DNA of 64,000 nt from Betaproteobacteria bacterium (GCA_016705475.1 JADIYD010000013.1:112001-176000); one strand, 5' to 3'; counted from the stretch's first letter, positions 18,583 through 27,643 are shown. Notes: a model not told the origin generated them from the letters alone. Program-made: numbers and translations.

Positions 18583-20078
18583 CGCACAAACCTCGCTGCC
18601 GCCGCCTGGCTGGCTGTTTCAGTCAGGTACAGCCAGGGCTCGGTAAAGAAGCCGATGGCCAGCATCGCGGCCAGCGCGATGCCACAGACCAGATATTCCA
18701 TCGTCTGCGTCTTGTCGACATCATGCCCGCCCGCCTTCGCCTGCGACAGGAACGCCTTCTGGAAAGCCCAGAGCAGGAAGCCGGCCGCCGCAACGTTGCC
18801 GAGCGCCGTCGCCACCGTGGACAGCGCGCCGAACTTGTCGATGGAGGCTTCGAGGACGAGGTGGGCCGCATCGAAGCCCGGCGTACCGGGCATGCCGACG
18901 ATGGCCAGACCGAAACTCAGGAAGGCGATGGCGAGGAAGGGAATGCGCTCGAAGAGGCCGGACAGCTCGTGCAACTCGGTCGTCCCGGTACGCCGGAAAA
19001 CGAAGCCGACGATGAACCACATGCCGGTCACCGCCAGCCCGAAGTTGGCGGCGAGCAGCATGGCGCCCTGGATACCCGACTCGTGCAGGCTGAACAGGCC
19101 GATGACGAGCAGGCTGGTGTGGCTGACCACGGCAAAAGCCAGCAGCCGGCGCAGGTTGCTCTGCTGGAAGGCGAGCGCCGCCGTGAAAAATACGCCGGCC
19201 ATGGCGAAGCCGACAACATAGGGCTGCCAGTATTCGACGGCCGTCGGGGTCAAGGGCAGGACGAAACGCATCATGCCGTAGATGCCGACCTTGACGCCGA
19301 CCATGAGCGCCGGCGCCACGGCGATCAGGCCATGCTGCGCCATGTTGGGCAGCCAGCCATGCAGCGGGAAAAGCGGCGTGCGCACGGCCAGACCGTAGAA
19401 CAGCAGGTAGAAGGCCGCCGTCTCGAACTTGCCGGCCGGCACCGCACCCATCAGGTCGAAGAGATCGAAGCTCCAGTAGCCGCCGGTCGCTTCGGCATGC
19501 CCCCAGCCGAGCACCAGGCAGCCTGCTGCAAAGAGCACCCAGCCGAAAGCCTGATACTGGACGAAGCGGGCCAGCGCGTGAATCTCGGCGCGCGAAGATG
19601 CCCAGCGCCGCAGCAGATAGACCACCGACCACAGCTCAAGCGCCGAGAAGGCGGCGAACCACGCCACGTTGACCGTCACCAGCATGCCGACCAGCCCGGT
19701 TTCGGCCAGCAGCAGGACGGCAAACAGCCGCCCCGGCGAAATCATGCCGCGGCTCATGCCATAGAGCGTCATGAGAAACGTCAGTAGCGCGACGAGCAGC
19801 AAAAACAGCAGGCTCAGGCCGTCGACCGCAACGTGGTAGGCCAGCGGAGCAAAACGTTCGGCCAGTTGCAGGGCGGGCAATGTCGGGTTGATGTGGCTGA
19901 CGACGACGATGCCGAGCAGCAGTTCGCCGAGCGCGAAGACCTTGCCGAGCAAGACTGCGGTCGACCGCTCCTTGAAGGCAAAAACGACAACCGCGCCCAG
20001 CAGCGGCAGCAATTGCAGCAGCAGCAGGAGCGGCATGCCGGCCTGCTCCGTCCACATGATTTCGGTCAGGCCGCCCAT
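18579..20078 (-). CDS. Divergent NuoM-like membrane subunit of DAB operon
   Basis: A roughly 499-residue polytopic protein of the same antiporter-like family. Glu148 (ALELWSVVYLL) and Lys263 (MVGVKVGIYGMMR) are kept. The TM7 lysine is replaced by Arg233 (LAVRTPLFPLHGWLP), and the TM12 glutamate position is alanine (GFDAAHLVLE). This suggests a specialised or non-pumping member. The start is ambiguous: GTG at 20081 gives a 4-bp overlap with the upstream gene, while ATG at 20078 gives TGATG. I used the ATG. The gene ends in an ATGA overlap with the next NuoM-like gene. Confidence 0.8.
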   Translation of the reverse strand: MGGLTEIMWTEQAGMPLLLLLQLLPLLGAVVVFAFKERSTAVLLGKVFALGELLLGIVVVSHINPTLPALQLAERFAPLAYHVAVDGLSLLFLLLVALLTFLMTLYGMSRGMISPGRLFAVLLLAETGLVGMLVTVNVAWFAAFSALELWSVVYLLRRWASSRAEIHALARFVQYQAFGWVLFAAGCLVLGWGHAEATGGYWSFDLFDLMGAVPAGKFETAAFYLLFYGLAVRTPLFPLHGWLPNMAQHGLIAVAPALMVGVKVGIYGMMRFVLPLTPTAVEYWQPYVVGFAMAGVFFTAALAFQQSNLRRLLAFAVVSHTSLLVIGLFSLHESGIQGAMLLAANFGLAVTGMWFIVGFVFRRTGTTELHELSGLFERIPFLAIAFLSFGLAIVGMPGTPGFDAAHLVLEASIDKFGALSTVATALGNVAAAGFLLWAFQKAFLSQAKAGGHDVDKTQTMEYLVCGIALAAMLAIGFFTEPWLYLTETASQAAAARFVR

Positions 20079-21604
20079 CACAGGATCACCACGAAAGTCG
20101 CCATCACGGCCATCATGAGGTAGCGCGGCTGTTCAAGCAGGTTTTCCAGCGTGCGCAGGTAGGCGCCGGCCCGATGCATGAGCTTCTCGGCCGTGCCGCC
20201 CTTGCCGCGCAGCAGCAGGCGGTATTCGATCTGCTGCAGGACATCCGAAGCCCAGGCCAGCAGGCGTCCCGGCAAACCGTCGGCGACAACCAGCTGGCGG
20301 TCGGGATGGACCGCCTTGCCCTGCCCTGGCTGACCAATGGCGTGATCAATGAAATGCTCCTCGAGCGCACGCGCATCGCGCGAGAAAGTTTCGGTCGGCT
20401 GAACGAGCAGCGTATCGGCCAGCTTGTCGAGCCAGAAACGTTGCAGGGCGACGGTGTACAGAAACTGGTTGTTGCGCAGCCAGGCCGGTGGTGGCGCCGG
20501 CCGCTCCCGGGTGATGACCAGCCACGATGGCGCAACGAGGAACTGCCAGACCCGCCAGCACGCATGCAGGCAAAGATGAACGAGGGCCAGCGTCGTCCAG
20601 CCCAGACCGATGGAAACGAACATCAGCGAGACCTGGAACAGGGTCGCGAAGATCAGTGCCGACTTGACGTCGGTCTGCACCAGGCCGCACAGCCAGGCGT
20701 AGATTGCCGTCAGGGCGCCGGCAACGACGAGGCCGAACATGACGTCGGGCACCTGAAGGAGCAACGGTTCGAGGCGCAACATCAGATAGACGCCGGCATG
20801 GACCATGACCGCGCCGTAGAAAATCGCTGACGACGGCGTCGGCCCTTCCAGCGCCTTGGTGAGCCATGCCGAGAACGGCAATTGTGCCGACTTGGCGAGC
20901 GCCGCAATGACGAAACCGATGACCAGCAGGCGGTCGTTGACGACACTCATCTGCGCCGTTTTCTCCAGCAAGGTCCATTCAAAACCACCAAGCCACGTGG
21001 CTGCCAGCCCCAGCGCGAGCAAAAATCCGGCATCGCCGGCGCGATTGGTCACGAAGGCGAACAGCGCGTTGCCGGTTGCCACAGGCCGATGCCAGGCGTA
21101 ACCGATGAGCAGGAAGGACGAAACGCCGCACATCTCCCAGCCAACGAAGGCCAGCACGCCGTTGCCGGCCAGCAGCACGATCTGGATACCGGCCAGGAAA
21201 AAGCCGAGCGCGATGAAGAAGCGATGGAAGCCGGCTTCGCGGTGCAGGTAGTTGGCCGAGAAGCGGGTGACGAGCCAGCCGATCAGCGCCGTCAGCGTGC
21301 CGAGCGTCAGCGACAGCGGATCGAGCATGAAAGACAGGCTGACTTCCCAGTTGCCGTTGCCGAACCAGTGACCGAGGCGGCGATGCCCCGGCGCACCGTC
21401 GCTGAGGGCCAGCGCGTCGATGGCCAGCATCAGGGCGAAGCCGCCGAACGCGGCGAGCGACGACAGCCGTGCCGTGAGCGGCTCGGCGGCATCGCCGGTC
21501 GCCGAGCCGAGCAGCACGCGGACAGCATTGATGACGACGGCGACCAGCGGCAGTGCGGGCACCAGCCAGACCCAGTCGGGCAGATGGACGAACAGCGGGC
21601 TCAT
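20078..21604 (-). CDS. dabB: NuoL/DabB-like membrane subunit
   Basis: A 508-residue member of the NuoL/MrpA branch, shorter than true NuoL (about 610) but close to known DabB proteins. In characterised DAB systems DabB couples a cation gradient to the DabA partner. Conserved charges are visible: Glu157 (FVGWEMCGVSSFLLIGYAW), Lys238 (LAKSAQLPFSAWL), His269 (VMVHAGVYLM) and Lys314 (TDVKSALIFA). I set the start at 21604, giving an ATGA overlap with the dabA stop, because upstream in-frame sequence is antisense-like and lacks hydrophobic character. The symbol rests on the pairing with dabA. Confidence 0.85.
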   Translation of the reverse strand: MSPLFVHLPDWVWLVPALPLVAVVINAVRVLLGSATGDAAEPLTARLSSLAAFGGFALMLAIDALALSDGAPGHRRLGHWFGNGNWEVSLSFMLDPLSLTLGTLTALIGWLVTRFSANYLHREAGFHRFFIALGFFLAGIQIVLLAGNGVLAFVGWEMCGVSSFLLIGYAWHRPVATGNALFAFVTNRAGDAGFLLALGLAATWLGGFEWTLLEKTAQMSVVNDRLLVIGFVIAALAKSAQLPFSAWLTKALEGPTPSSAIFYGAVMVHAGVYLMLRLEPLLLQVPDVMFGLVVAGALTAIYAWLCGLVQTDVKSALIFATLFQVSLMFVSIGLGWTTLALVHLCLHACWRVWQFLVAPSWLVITRERPAPPPAWLRNNQFLYTVALQRFWLDKLADTLLVQPTETFSRDARALEEHFIDHAIGQPGQGKAVHPDRQLVVADGLPGRLLAWASDVLQQIEYRLLLRGKGGTAEKLMHRAGAYLRTLENLLEQPRYLMMAVMATFVVIL

Positions 21605-24600
21605 CGCGCCCCCCCGAGAATGATGGCCGGCGCCAGCGGCAACGACTCGCCGGCGAACCAGTCCGCTGAATGGGCGACCTGCGGCAGCACGGCCTTGCCC
21701 GACCATGGCAGCCAGCCGCGGCGCGGGCAGTAGCGTTCGATTGCTGCGGTCGACGGCGATTTGGAGGCCAAAATGATCCACTCGTTGTTGATCAGTTCCT
21801 GCAGCGGCGGCTGGCGATTGAGGATGGCCGTCAGCAAATCCGGCGTTTGTTCGACAACGACGAGCAGGCGCATCGGTTCGTGGATTTCGACCATCTGCCA
21901 GGGCAGGCCGGTACGCAGGTCGGAATCGGCGCCTTCCATGACGCCGAACAGGCCGGTGATGTTATGGGTAATTTTGGAGCCGCAGCCAAAACGCTCGTTG
22001 TCGACCGTCGAGAAATAGTATTCGAGCGAAATGCCGGCACCGACCGGGCCGGCAGCGAGCAGAATACCTTCGACGATGGCGCCGTCAGCATCGCTCGCCG
22101 GATCGTAGGAAATCAGGAAGACGCGGCGATCGAGGAACAACCCGCGACTCATCTCGCGCCGTCCGACGAAGGCCGCGGCATTGGTGGCGTGGCCGAGTTC
22201 CGGCCGCGCCTGGGAAATGTCGCTGGCCCGGCCACGCATGTGCTGGAGCGCCCGCCATGGCGTCGGGCGAATGGGGGCCGAGGCGAGCCGGCGGCAGCGC
22301 TCGGCGGCATGCGCCCGGCAGGCTTCGCCAACCTGTGCCAGCAGCGTATCGAGCGCCGGCTGGAAGGGTTCCGGTACGGACTCGAGGTCATACCACTCGA
22401 CACCGTCGTCGCAGGTGTTGTGCTCGGCGGCGATGAACCAGCAGGTGTCGGGAATGACCAGGCCACCCTCGGCCAGCCCGGCGCGAACCTCGGGTCGATT
22501 GGTCATCGCCGCGAAGACCCGCGCATTCGGCCCGCCGTGCTTGCCCGAGCAGGCACCGCAGTCGTAGGCCGACAGATGCGGATTGTTCCGGCTACCCGAA
22601 CCGTGCCCGAACAACAGGACAAGCGGCGCGAAATTGTCGGTCAGGCCGATCATGCGCAGGAAGTTCGCGACGCGTCCGACCTGCTCGTCGTTGGCCAGCC
22701 CCAGTTGCGGCTGCTCGGGCGTCGCCTCGATTTGCCGGTCGGCGGTCACGACAACCCGGGTGGCCAGCCGGCCGTCGTATTGTTCGCGCCAGCGCCGCGT
22801 CGTTTTGCCGAACCAGCCCGGCGCCAGCGTGACGGCAGTCAGCGCGGCGATAGCCGGCAGGCTGGCCAGCGCGGTGAGGATCGGCCCGGCCACCAGATGG
22901 CGGCGCGTTGCCTGATAGAACTGCTCGCGCCATTGCAGGCGCTTCTCGCGACGCGCAGCCCGCTGGCCCTGCAGGATTTCGGCGCCAACAACGCCCAGTT
23001 CGCGGACGAGTTGCGTCGGCCGCACGACGATCGGGCAGAGCGCCGTCTTCTCGGCATCGTCCAGCCCCTGCCAGTACATCGGCACGCCGAAGAAACCGGC
23101 CGCGCCGTAGGTGGCGATGTCCGGGGCGATTTCTTCGAGATGCCGGCGCGTGCCCTCCTCGCGGTCGTCCATGCACATGATGACCTGCGCCGACGGCGTG
23201 GCCGGCGCGGCCTGACGCGGATGGTTGGCGGTCAGCGCCGCGAACAGCTGTTCGCGATAATGGCGCTCGTAGGCAAGCAGCCAGATTTGGCGGCGCTGGC
23301 GGGCATTCAGGCTGGCGACGCAAGTCTGCAGGGCGACAAGCTCGTCACCGCTCAGCGCCTGTACGTCGATCAGGTTCAGCCCGAGTTGCCGGCTCAGCGC
23401 CGCCAGTTGCCAGGCAGCGCTCTCGCCCTGCGCGGCAGCCATCGCTGGCGCCAGCGCTTCGGCCATGTCGCGCCAGTCATCGACACCGACGTGCCCGTTG
23501 CGGGCCAGATCGACGAGGCTGGCAGCCCGGCCTTGCAAGGCCTCGGGTAGCCAGGCCTCCTGCCACACATCGCGGACAATGAACTCCTCGGGACGGGCGG
23601 CAAAGTGTTCCGGCAAATCGGCCAGCGGCATCGGCCAGCCAGCCAGCCGACGCAGCACGTCGTCGCTGAGCAGGCGCTCGAGCAGGACGCGCACGGCGAG
23701 GTAATCGATCATGGCCACCGGTGTCCCGTCGCCGCGCTCCGGATTGCGGTCGCGCCACAGGACCATGCCGGACCAGCCGGGCAATTCGAGGCTCAGGCGC
23801 TGCAGGTAGCCGAACCACAGGCTCTCGTCGGCGATCAGGCGCGGCAACTCTTCGAGCAGGACGTCGATCGGGCTGTCGGGCAGGTGCAAAATTTCGTCGC
23901 GGACATTGGGCAGCTCGTCCATTTCCCACGCCAAATCGAGTCCGGCGCTGGCCCGCCAGGCGGCGAAGAAGCCCATCCCCTGCGCCGGATTGCGCCAGGC
24001 CGCGACGCCAAGATCGAGATGAGCTGCGAGGTGGCGCTGCAGGATGCTGCGCACGCGCTCCAGGACATCCTCGCCGCTCAGGTGTTCGAGCAGGCTGCGC
24101 CAGGTCCAGGTATCGCCGACGCGGCCGCTGAGCTTTTCCCAGCGCGCCTTGGCGAGCTGCTGCCAGGTCGGCGACGTGGCCCCGGCCGGCACTGCCACGG
24201 TCAACCGGGAAAAATGGGCAAAAATGGAATCCTCGGCGAGCCCGCTTTCCCGCTGTTGCCACCCCAGGCGACTAGCATCCGGCGCCTCGTTGCCGGCCTG
24301 CAGGCTGGCCAGCAGCACGTCGCGCCGGCTCAGCGAGCGGATCAGCGGCACCTCGAGATCGGCCACGCCGACATCGTCAAGCGCCGCATTCAGGTCATCG
24401 GCGGTGATACGCCCGCTGGCCAGGCAGGCGCGAAATTTCGCCTCCGGCCAGTAGGTCGCCGCGCCGGTCAAGGCCGACGCCGCCGCCAGCGCCTCGGTGA
24501 AGGGCAGATGCTGGAAACCATGCAGGGTGTTGTGATGCACGAAATCGCGAATCGGTGCCTGCGCCGGCAGAACATGGGTCAAATGCTCAACCCAGTGGGC

Positions 24601-24639
24601 CAGACGCTCGCGGATGGGCAACTCGTGTTCGGCGCTCAT
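21601..24639 (-). CDS. dabA: DabA (DUF2309) inorganic-carbon uptake subunit
   Basis: A 1012-residue protein of the DUF2309/DabA family. With DabB, these form membrane complexes that take up CO2 and hydrate it to bicarbonate at a beta-carbonic-anhydrase-like zinc site. The expected ligands are visible: Cys489 and Asp491 (MCMDDREEG), His679 (LFGHGSGSRN) and Cys694 (AYDCGACSG). The spacing is close to that of characterised DabA2. The N-terminus has VHHNTLHGFQHLPF, a family hallmark. I chose ATG at 24639, one base after the preceding stop, over an earlier in-frame start because the family sequence begins there. Two segments (21741-21779, 24191-24230) resemble the dispersed repeat. At 1012 residues it is longer than the roughly 830 of the best-studied homolog. 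Confidence 0.9.
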   Translation of the reverse strand: MSAEHELPIRERLAHWVEHLTHVLPAQAPIRDFVHHNTLHGFQHLPFTEALAAASALTGAATYWPEAKFRACLASGRITADDLNAALDDVGVADLEVPLIRSLSRRDVLLASLQAGNEAPDASRLGWQQRESGLAEDSIFAHFSRLTVAVPAGATSPTWQQLAKARWEKLSGRVGDTWTWRSLLEHLSGEDVLERVRSILQRHLAAHLDLGVAAWRNPAQGMGFFAAWRASAGLDLAWEMDELPNVRDEILHLPDSPIDVLLEELPRLIADESLWFGYLQRLSLELPGWSGMVLWRDRNPERGDGTPVAMIDYLAVRVLLERLLSDDVLRRLAGWPMPLADLPEHFAARPEEFIVRDVWQEAWLPEALQGRAASLVDLARNGHVGVDDWRDMAEALAPAMAAAQGESAAWQLAALSRQLGLNLIDVQALSGDELVALQTCVASLNARQRRQIWLLAYERHYREQLFAALTANHPRQAAPATPSAQVIMCMDDREEGTRRHLEEIAPDIATYGAAGFFGVPMYWQGLDDAEKTALCPIVVRPTQLVRELGVVGAEILQGQRAARREKRLQWREQFYQATRRHLVAGPILTALASLPAIAALTAVTLAPGWFGKTTRRWREQYDGRLATRVVVTADRQIEATPEQPQLGLANDEQVGRVANFLRMIGLTDNFAPLVLLFGHGSGSRNNPHLSAYDCGACSGKHGGPNARVFAAMTNRPEVRAGLAEGGLVIPDTCWFIAAEHNTCDDGVEWYDLESVPEPFQPALDTLLAQVGEACRAHAAERCRRLASAPIRPTPWRALQHMRGRASDISQARPELGHATNAAAFVGRREMSRGLFLDRRVFLISYDPASDADGAIVEGILLAAGPVGAGISLEYYFSTVDNERFGCGSKITHNITGLFGVMEGADSDLRTGLPWQMVEIHEPMRLLVVVEQTPDLLTAILNRQPPLQELINNEWIILASKSPSTAAIERYCPRRGWLPWSGKAVLPQVAHSADWFAGESLPLAPAIILGGAR
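21741..21779 (-). repeat. Dispersed GGTCGACCG repeat-like segment in dabA (3' part)
   Basis: The plus strand reads TTGCTGCGGTCGACGG then, after CGATTTGGA, GGCCAAAATGATCC. Both ends match the family, but the centre deviates. In dabA it encodes ILASKSPSTAAIE. Confidence 0.45.
24191..24230 (-). repeat. Dispersed GGTCGACCG repeat in dabA (5' part)
   Basis: The plus strand reads CTGCCACGGTCAACCGGGAA then AAATGGGCAAAAATGGA. It shares the GTGGCAGT end variant with the intergenic copy near 46150. It is read in frame in dabA as SIFAHFSRLTVAV. Confidence 0.6.
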
Positions 24640-24640
24640 C

Positions 24641-26086
24641 TCACGTCCCGAACAATCGTGCGACCTCGCCGACACTGCCGGCGATCAGATCAAGCAGCGG
24701 TGCAGGCCAGATGCCAAAGCCAAGGATGCAGACGGTCAGCAAGCCGGCGGCCACGGCTTCGGTTCGCGTCATGTCGGAGAGTTCCATCGGCTCACCTTTC
24801 AAACACAGGCGACCGATGACGCGCAGGCTGTAGGCGGCGGCGATGAGCATCGTCAGGCAAAGGATCAGCACCCAGCCACCCCAGCGCTGATAGCCGCCGA
24901 CCAGCACATGCAGTTCGGCGATGAAACCGGCGCTGCCCGGCAGGCCGATGGCCGCAAGAAGTCCGAAGGCCGTGAAGAAGGCGAAGCGCGGCGCCTTGCC
25001 GAGCAGCGAGCCGTAGTCGGCCAGATCGCGGCTATGCGTGCGCTGGTAGAGCAGGCCGACGATCAGGAAAAGCAGGCCGGCGGTCAGGCCGTGCGCCACC
25101 ATCTGCATGACGGCGCCGGTCAGGCCGGTGACGTTGAGCGTGGCGATGCCGAGCAGCACGACGCCCATGTGCGAGATCGAGGAATAGGCGACCATGGCCT
25201 TGAGATCCTGTTGCCGCCACGCCAGGATGCCGCCGTAGAGCAGGCTGATGAAGGCGAGTATGACCAGCCAGTCCTGCGTCGCCAATAGCGCGGCGGGCAG
25301 CGTCTCGGCAGCCCTGATCAGCCCGTAAGCCCCCATCTTGAGCAGCACGCCGGAGAGCAGGATCGACACCGGGCTGGGCGCCTCGACGTGGGCCAGCGGC
25401 AGCCAGCCATGCAGCGGGAAGACCGGCATCTTGACACCGAAACCGATGAACAAGCCGGCGAAAATCAGCAACTGGGTGTTGAGCGGCAGGCCGCGCCCCC
25501 CCTCGGCCATGTCGGCCATGGCGAAGCTGTGGCCGGGGGCTGCGTCATACAAAAAAAGCAGGGCGACGAGCATGAACACCGAGCCGCCCAGCGTGTAGAG
25601 AAAGAAATTGAGCGCGGCGCGCTGCCGGTTCGGGCCGCCCAGCCGGTCGATCAGGAAAAACAGCGGGAGCAGCGTCGCTTCCCAGAAAACGTAGAACAGC
25701 GACCAGTCACGCGCCGTAAATACACCGAACATCGCTGACTCAAGGAGCAGCACCAGCATGAAATAGAGCCGTGCGCCCTCTTCCATCCGCCGCGATACCA
25801 GCACGGCGATCAGCGTAAGCAGTGCCGTCAGCAGCACCATGGCCAGCGAAATGCCGTCGACGCCGAGCGCGAAATAGGAACCCAGCCGGCGATTCCATGC
25901 CTGGCTCTCGAACATCTGCACCGCCGGCCCGGTCGTGTCAAACTGCCCGGCCAGCCAAAGCGAATAGCCAAGCGCCGCCAGCGAACAGGCCATCGCCACC
26001 TGCCACAGCGGCAAGGCGCGACGCACAGGCAGAACGGCCAGTAGCGCAGCCCCCACCACCGGCAGAAACACCAGCACTTTCAGCAA
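24641..26086 (-). CDS. NuoM-like proton-translocating subunit, first gene of DAB operon
   Basis: A 481-residue polytopic protein close to canonical NuoM. All channel residues are present: Glu136 (FWEATLLPLFFL), Lys219 (FGVKMPVFPLHGWLP), Lys250 (LLKMGAYGLIR) and Glu391 (GFIAELHVL). The likely start is TTG at 26086, supported by a strong GGAGGGG Shine-Dalgarno six to seven bases upstream. It leads a five-gene operon; the dabA start follows the stop by one base. The family includes Mrp antiporter and complex I subunits, and the operon context argues for a DAB-linked role. Confidence 0.87.
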   Translation of the reverse strand: MLKVLVFLPVVGAALLAVLPVRRALPLWQVAMACSLAALGYSLWLAGQFDTTGPAVQMFESQAWNRRLGSYFALGVDGISLAMVLLTALLTLIAVLVSRRMEEGARLYFMLVLLLESAMFGVFTARDWSLFYVFWEATLLPLFFLIDRLGGPNRQRAALNFFLYTLGGSVFMLVALLFLYDAAPGHSFAMADMAEGGRGLPLNTQLLIFAGLFIGFGVKMPVFPLHGWLPLAHVEAPSPVSILLSGVLLKMGAYGLIRAAETLPAALLATQDWLVILAFISLLYGGILAWRQQDLKAMVAYSSISHMGVVLLGIATLNVTGLTGAVMQMVAHGLTAGLLFLIVGLLYQRTHSRDLADYGSLLGKAPRFAFFTAFGLLAAIGLPGSAGFIAELHVLVGGYQRWGGWVLILCLTMLIAAAYSLRVIGRLCLKGEPMELSDMTRTEAVAAGLLTVCILGFGIWPAPLLDLIAGSVGEVARLFGT

Positions 26087-26211
26087 ATTCCGGCCCCTCC
26101 GCCAGTCTGCTTGACTATCATTATTTTCATTCCGGGATTATGCCAGCGACCCGGCCGTTCCGGGCAGGCCATACCGCATCCCGCCGTGGCTATTCAGGCC
26201 GAATGACGCGT

Positions 26212-26240
26212 TTGACACGGCATGCCCGCTTGGTTAAATT
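26212..26240 (+). promoter_or_regulatory. Promoter of ahpC
   Basis: A perfect TTGACA (26212-26217) is followed 17 bp later by TAAATT (26235-26240), about 46 bp before the ahpC ATG. It lies in the 199-bp gap shared with the divergent DAB operon. Confidence 0.65.
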
Positions 26241-26285
26241 GCCAGCTTCCCCCCAACCTACAGAATTCAATACAAGGAGTTCCCC

Positions 26286-26885
26286 ATGGCCGTTCTCGTT
26301 GGCAAACAAGCCCCGGATTTCACCGCTACCGCCGTATATGGCAACAACGAAATCAAGGAACTGAAGCTGTCCTCCTTCAAGGGCAAACCGGTTGTCCTGT
26401 TCTTCTATCCGCTCGATTTCACCTTCGTCTGTCCGTCCGAACTGATCGCCTTCGATCACCGTCTGGCCGAATTCAAGCAGCGTGGCGTCGAAGTCATCGG
26501 CGTTTCGATCGACTCCCAATTCACCCACCTGGCCTGGAAGAACACCGCAGTCAAGGACGGCGGCATCGGTCAGGTCGGCTATCCGCTGGTTGCTGACGTC
26601 AAGCACGACATCTGCCGCGCCTACGACGTCGAACTCGAAGCCGCCGGCGTCGCCCTGCGCGGCTCCTTCCTGATCGACAAGAACGGCGTGGTCATGCACC
26701 AGGTCGTCAACATGCTGCCGCTCGGCCGCAACATCGACGAAATGCTGCGCATGGTCGATGCACTGCAGTTCTTCGAAGAGCACGGTGAAGTCTGCCCGGC
26801 CGGGTGGAACAAGGGCAAGCCCGGCATGGTTGCCTCGACCGAAGGCGTCGCCGCCTACCTGGCGAAGAACGCCAAGAAGCTGTAA
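26286..26885 (+). CDS. ahpC: 2-Cys peroxiredoxin (AhpC/Prx1 type)
   Basis: Reduces hydrogen peroxide and organic hydroperoxides. The 199-residue protein has the peroxidatic Cys49 in [13 protein letters not shown] and the resolving Cys170 in GEVCPAGW, the typical 2-Cys arrangement. The length suits the Prx1/AhpC subfamily. AAGGAGTT lies ahead of the ATG. No ahpF is adjacent, so reduction may depend on thioredoxin. A terminator follows. Confidence 0.93.
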   Translation: MAVLVGKQAPDFTATAVYGNNEIKELKLSSFKGKPVVLFFYPLDFTFVCPSELIAFDHRLAEFKQRGVEVIGVSIDSQFTHLAWKNTAVKDGGIGQVGYPLVADVKHDICRAYDVELEAAGVALRGSFLIDKNGVVMHQVVNMLPLGRNIDEMLRMVDALQFFEEHGEVCPAGWNKGKPGMVASTEGVAAYLAKNAKKL

Positions 26886-26920
26886 GCCTCGCTTTAGCCC
26901 GCTGGACGGGCATTTGCGAC

Positions 26921-26957
26921 AAAAACCCGAGCGCCGGAACGCCTCGGGTTTTTTTTA
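26921..26957 (+). terminator. Rho-independent terminator of ahpC
   Basis: Complementary arms AACCCGAG and CTCGGGTT, separated by a 10-12 base GC-rich loop, are followed by a run of eight T. They start about 35 bp after the stop. Confidence 0.9.
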
Positions 26958-26987
26958 TTGTTTGCTTGCCAGATTACAGGATACAAT
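26958..26987 (+). promoter_or_regulatory. Possible promoter of the HTH-receiver gene
   Basis: TTGTTT (26958-26963) and TACAAT (26982-26987) are separated by 18 bp, 35 bp before the ATG at 27022. The -35 partly overlaps the T tract of the ahpC terminator. Confidence 0.45.
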
Positions 26988-27021
26988 TTGCTGAATTTGT
27001 AATTTCAGCGAAGACTAAATC

Positions 27022-27609
27022 ATGGCCGATTCCGAATATCTCAGCACCCGGCAAGCCGCTATCCGTTTGGGTGTTTCCCTGGGTACCGTTCAGAACATGG
27101 TGGAGAGCGGCGCGCTCGAAGCCTGGAAGACTGCTGGCGGACATCGCCGGATTCCGGTTGCCTCCGTGGAGACGCTGCTTGCCCGTCGGCGCAGCCTGAC
27201 ACCGAGCGCCCAGGAATACGGTAGCCAGATCGACATCCTCGTCGCCGAGGACGATCTGACCCTGCAGATGCTCTACCAGATGACCGTCGATAGCTGGAAT
27301 CTGCCGGTCAAGCTGCGCATCGTCGCCAACGGCTTCGATGGCCTGCTGCAAGTCGGACAACGCGTTCCCGACATCCTGATTGCCGACCTCATGATGCCCG
27401 GCATGGACGGTTTCGAGATGATTCGTCGCCTGCGTGCCAACACCGATCTGGCACGAATGGACATCATCGTCGTGAGCGACATCGACCGCGACGAGATCCT
27501 CGCACGCGGGCTACCGGCCGATATCACCATCTTCGGCAAGCCGATTCCGTTCCATGAGATCAAGGGATTCATCCTTGGTCGACTGGCTTCACGGCAGCGC
27601 GTCAGCTAA
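27022..27609 (+). CDS. Excisionase-type HTH fused to a receiver domain
   Basis: A 195-residue regulator with the order reversed from most response regulators. An N-terminal MerR/excisionase-like helix-turn-helix (1-60, LSTRQAAIRLGVSLGTVQNM then GGHRRIP) is followed by a C-terminal receiver (about 68-190). The receiver has acidic residues in VAEDD, the phospho-acceptor Asp122 (LIADLMMPGMDG) and the GKPI lysine. It is followed by a soluble chemoreceptor gene after a hairpin, so the two may act in one pathway. I do not know a studied member. Confidence 0.8.
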   Translation: MADSEYLSTRQAAIRLGVSLGTVQNMVESGALEAWKTAGGHRRIPVASVETLLARRRSLTPSAQEYGSQIDILVAEDDLTLQMLYQMTVDSWNLPVKLRIVANGFDGLLQVGQRVPDILIADLMMPGMDGFEMIRRLRANTDLARMDIIVVSDIDRDEILARGLPADITIFGKPIPFHEIKGFILGRLASRQRVS

Positions 27610-27622
27610 ATAAAAAATGGCT

Positions 27623-27643
27623 CCGCCCGAACAATTCGGGCGG
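27623..27643. terminator. Perfect hairpin between HTH-receiver and chemoreceptor genes
   Basis: Nine-base arms CCGCCCGAA and TTCGGGCGG with a three-base loop. There is no T run on the plus strand; on the minus strand a T run follows after five bases. It may attenuate or protect mRNA ends rather than act as a classic terminator. Confidence 0.5.

Noticed and set aside
21670..23550. 626-codon open frame antisense to dabA
   Set aside because: No domain resemblance; dabA has the expected zinc ligands and family motifs on the opposite strand.
17125..26086. A standard complex I (nuo) or Mrp antiporter operon
   Set aside because: None of nuoA-K, the peripheral arm, or mrpB/C/E/F/G genes is present, and dabA sits in the middle of the operon.
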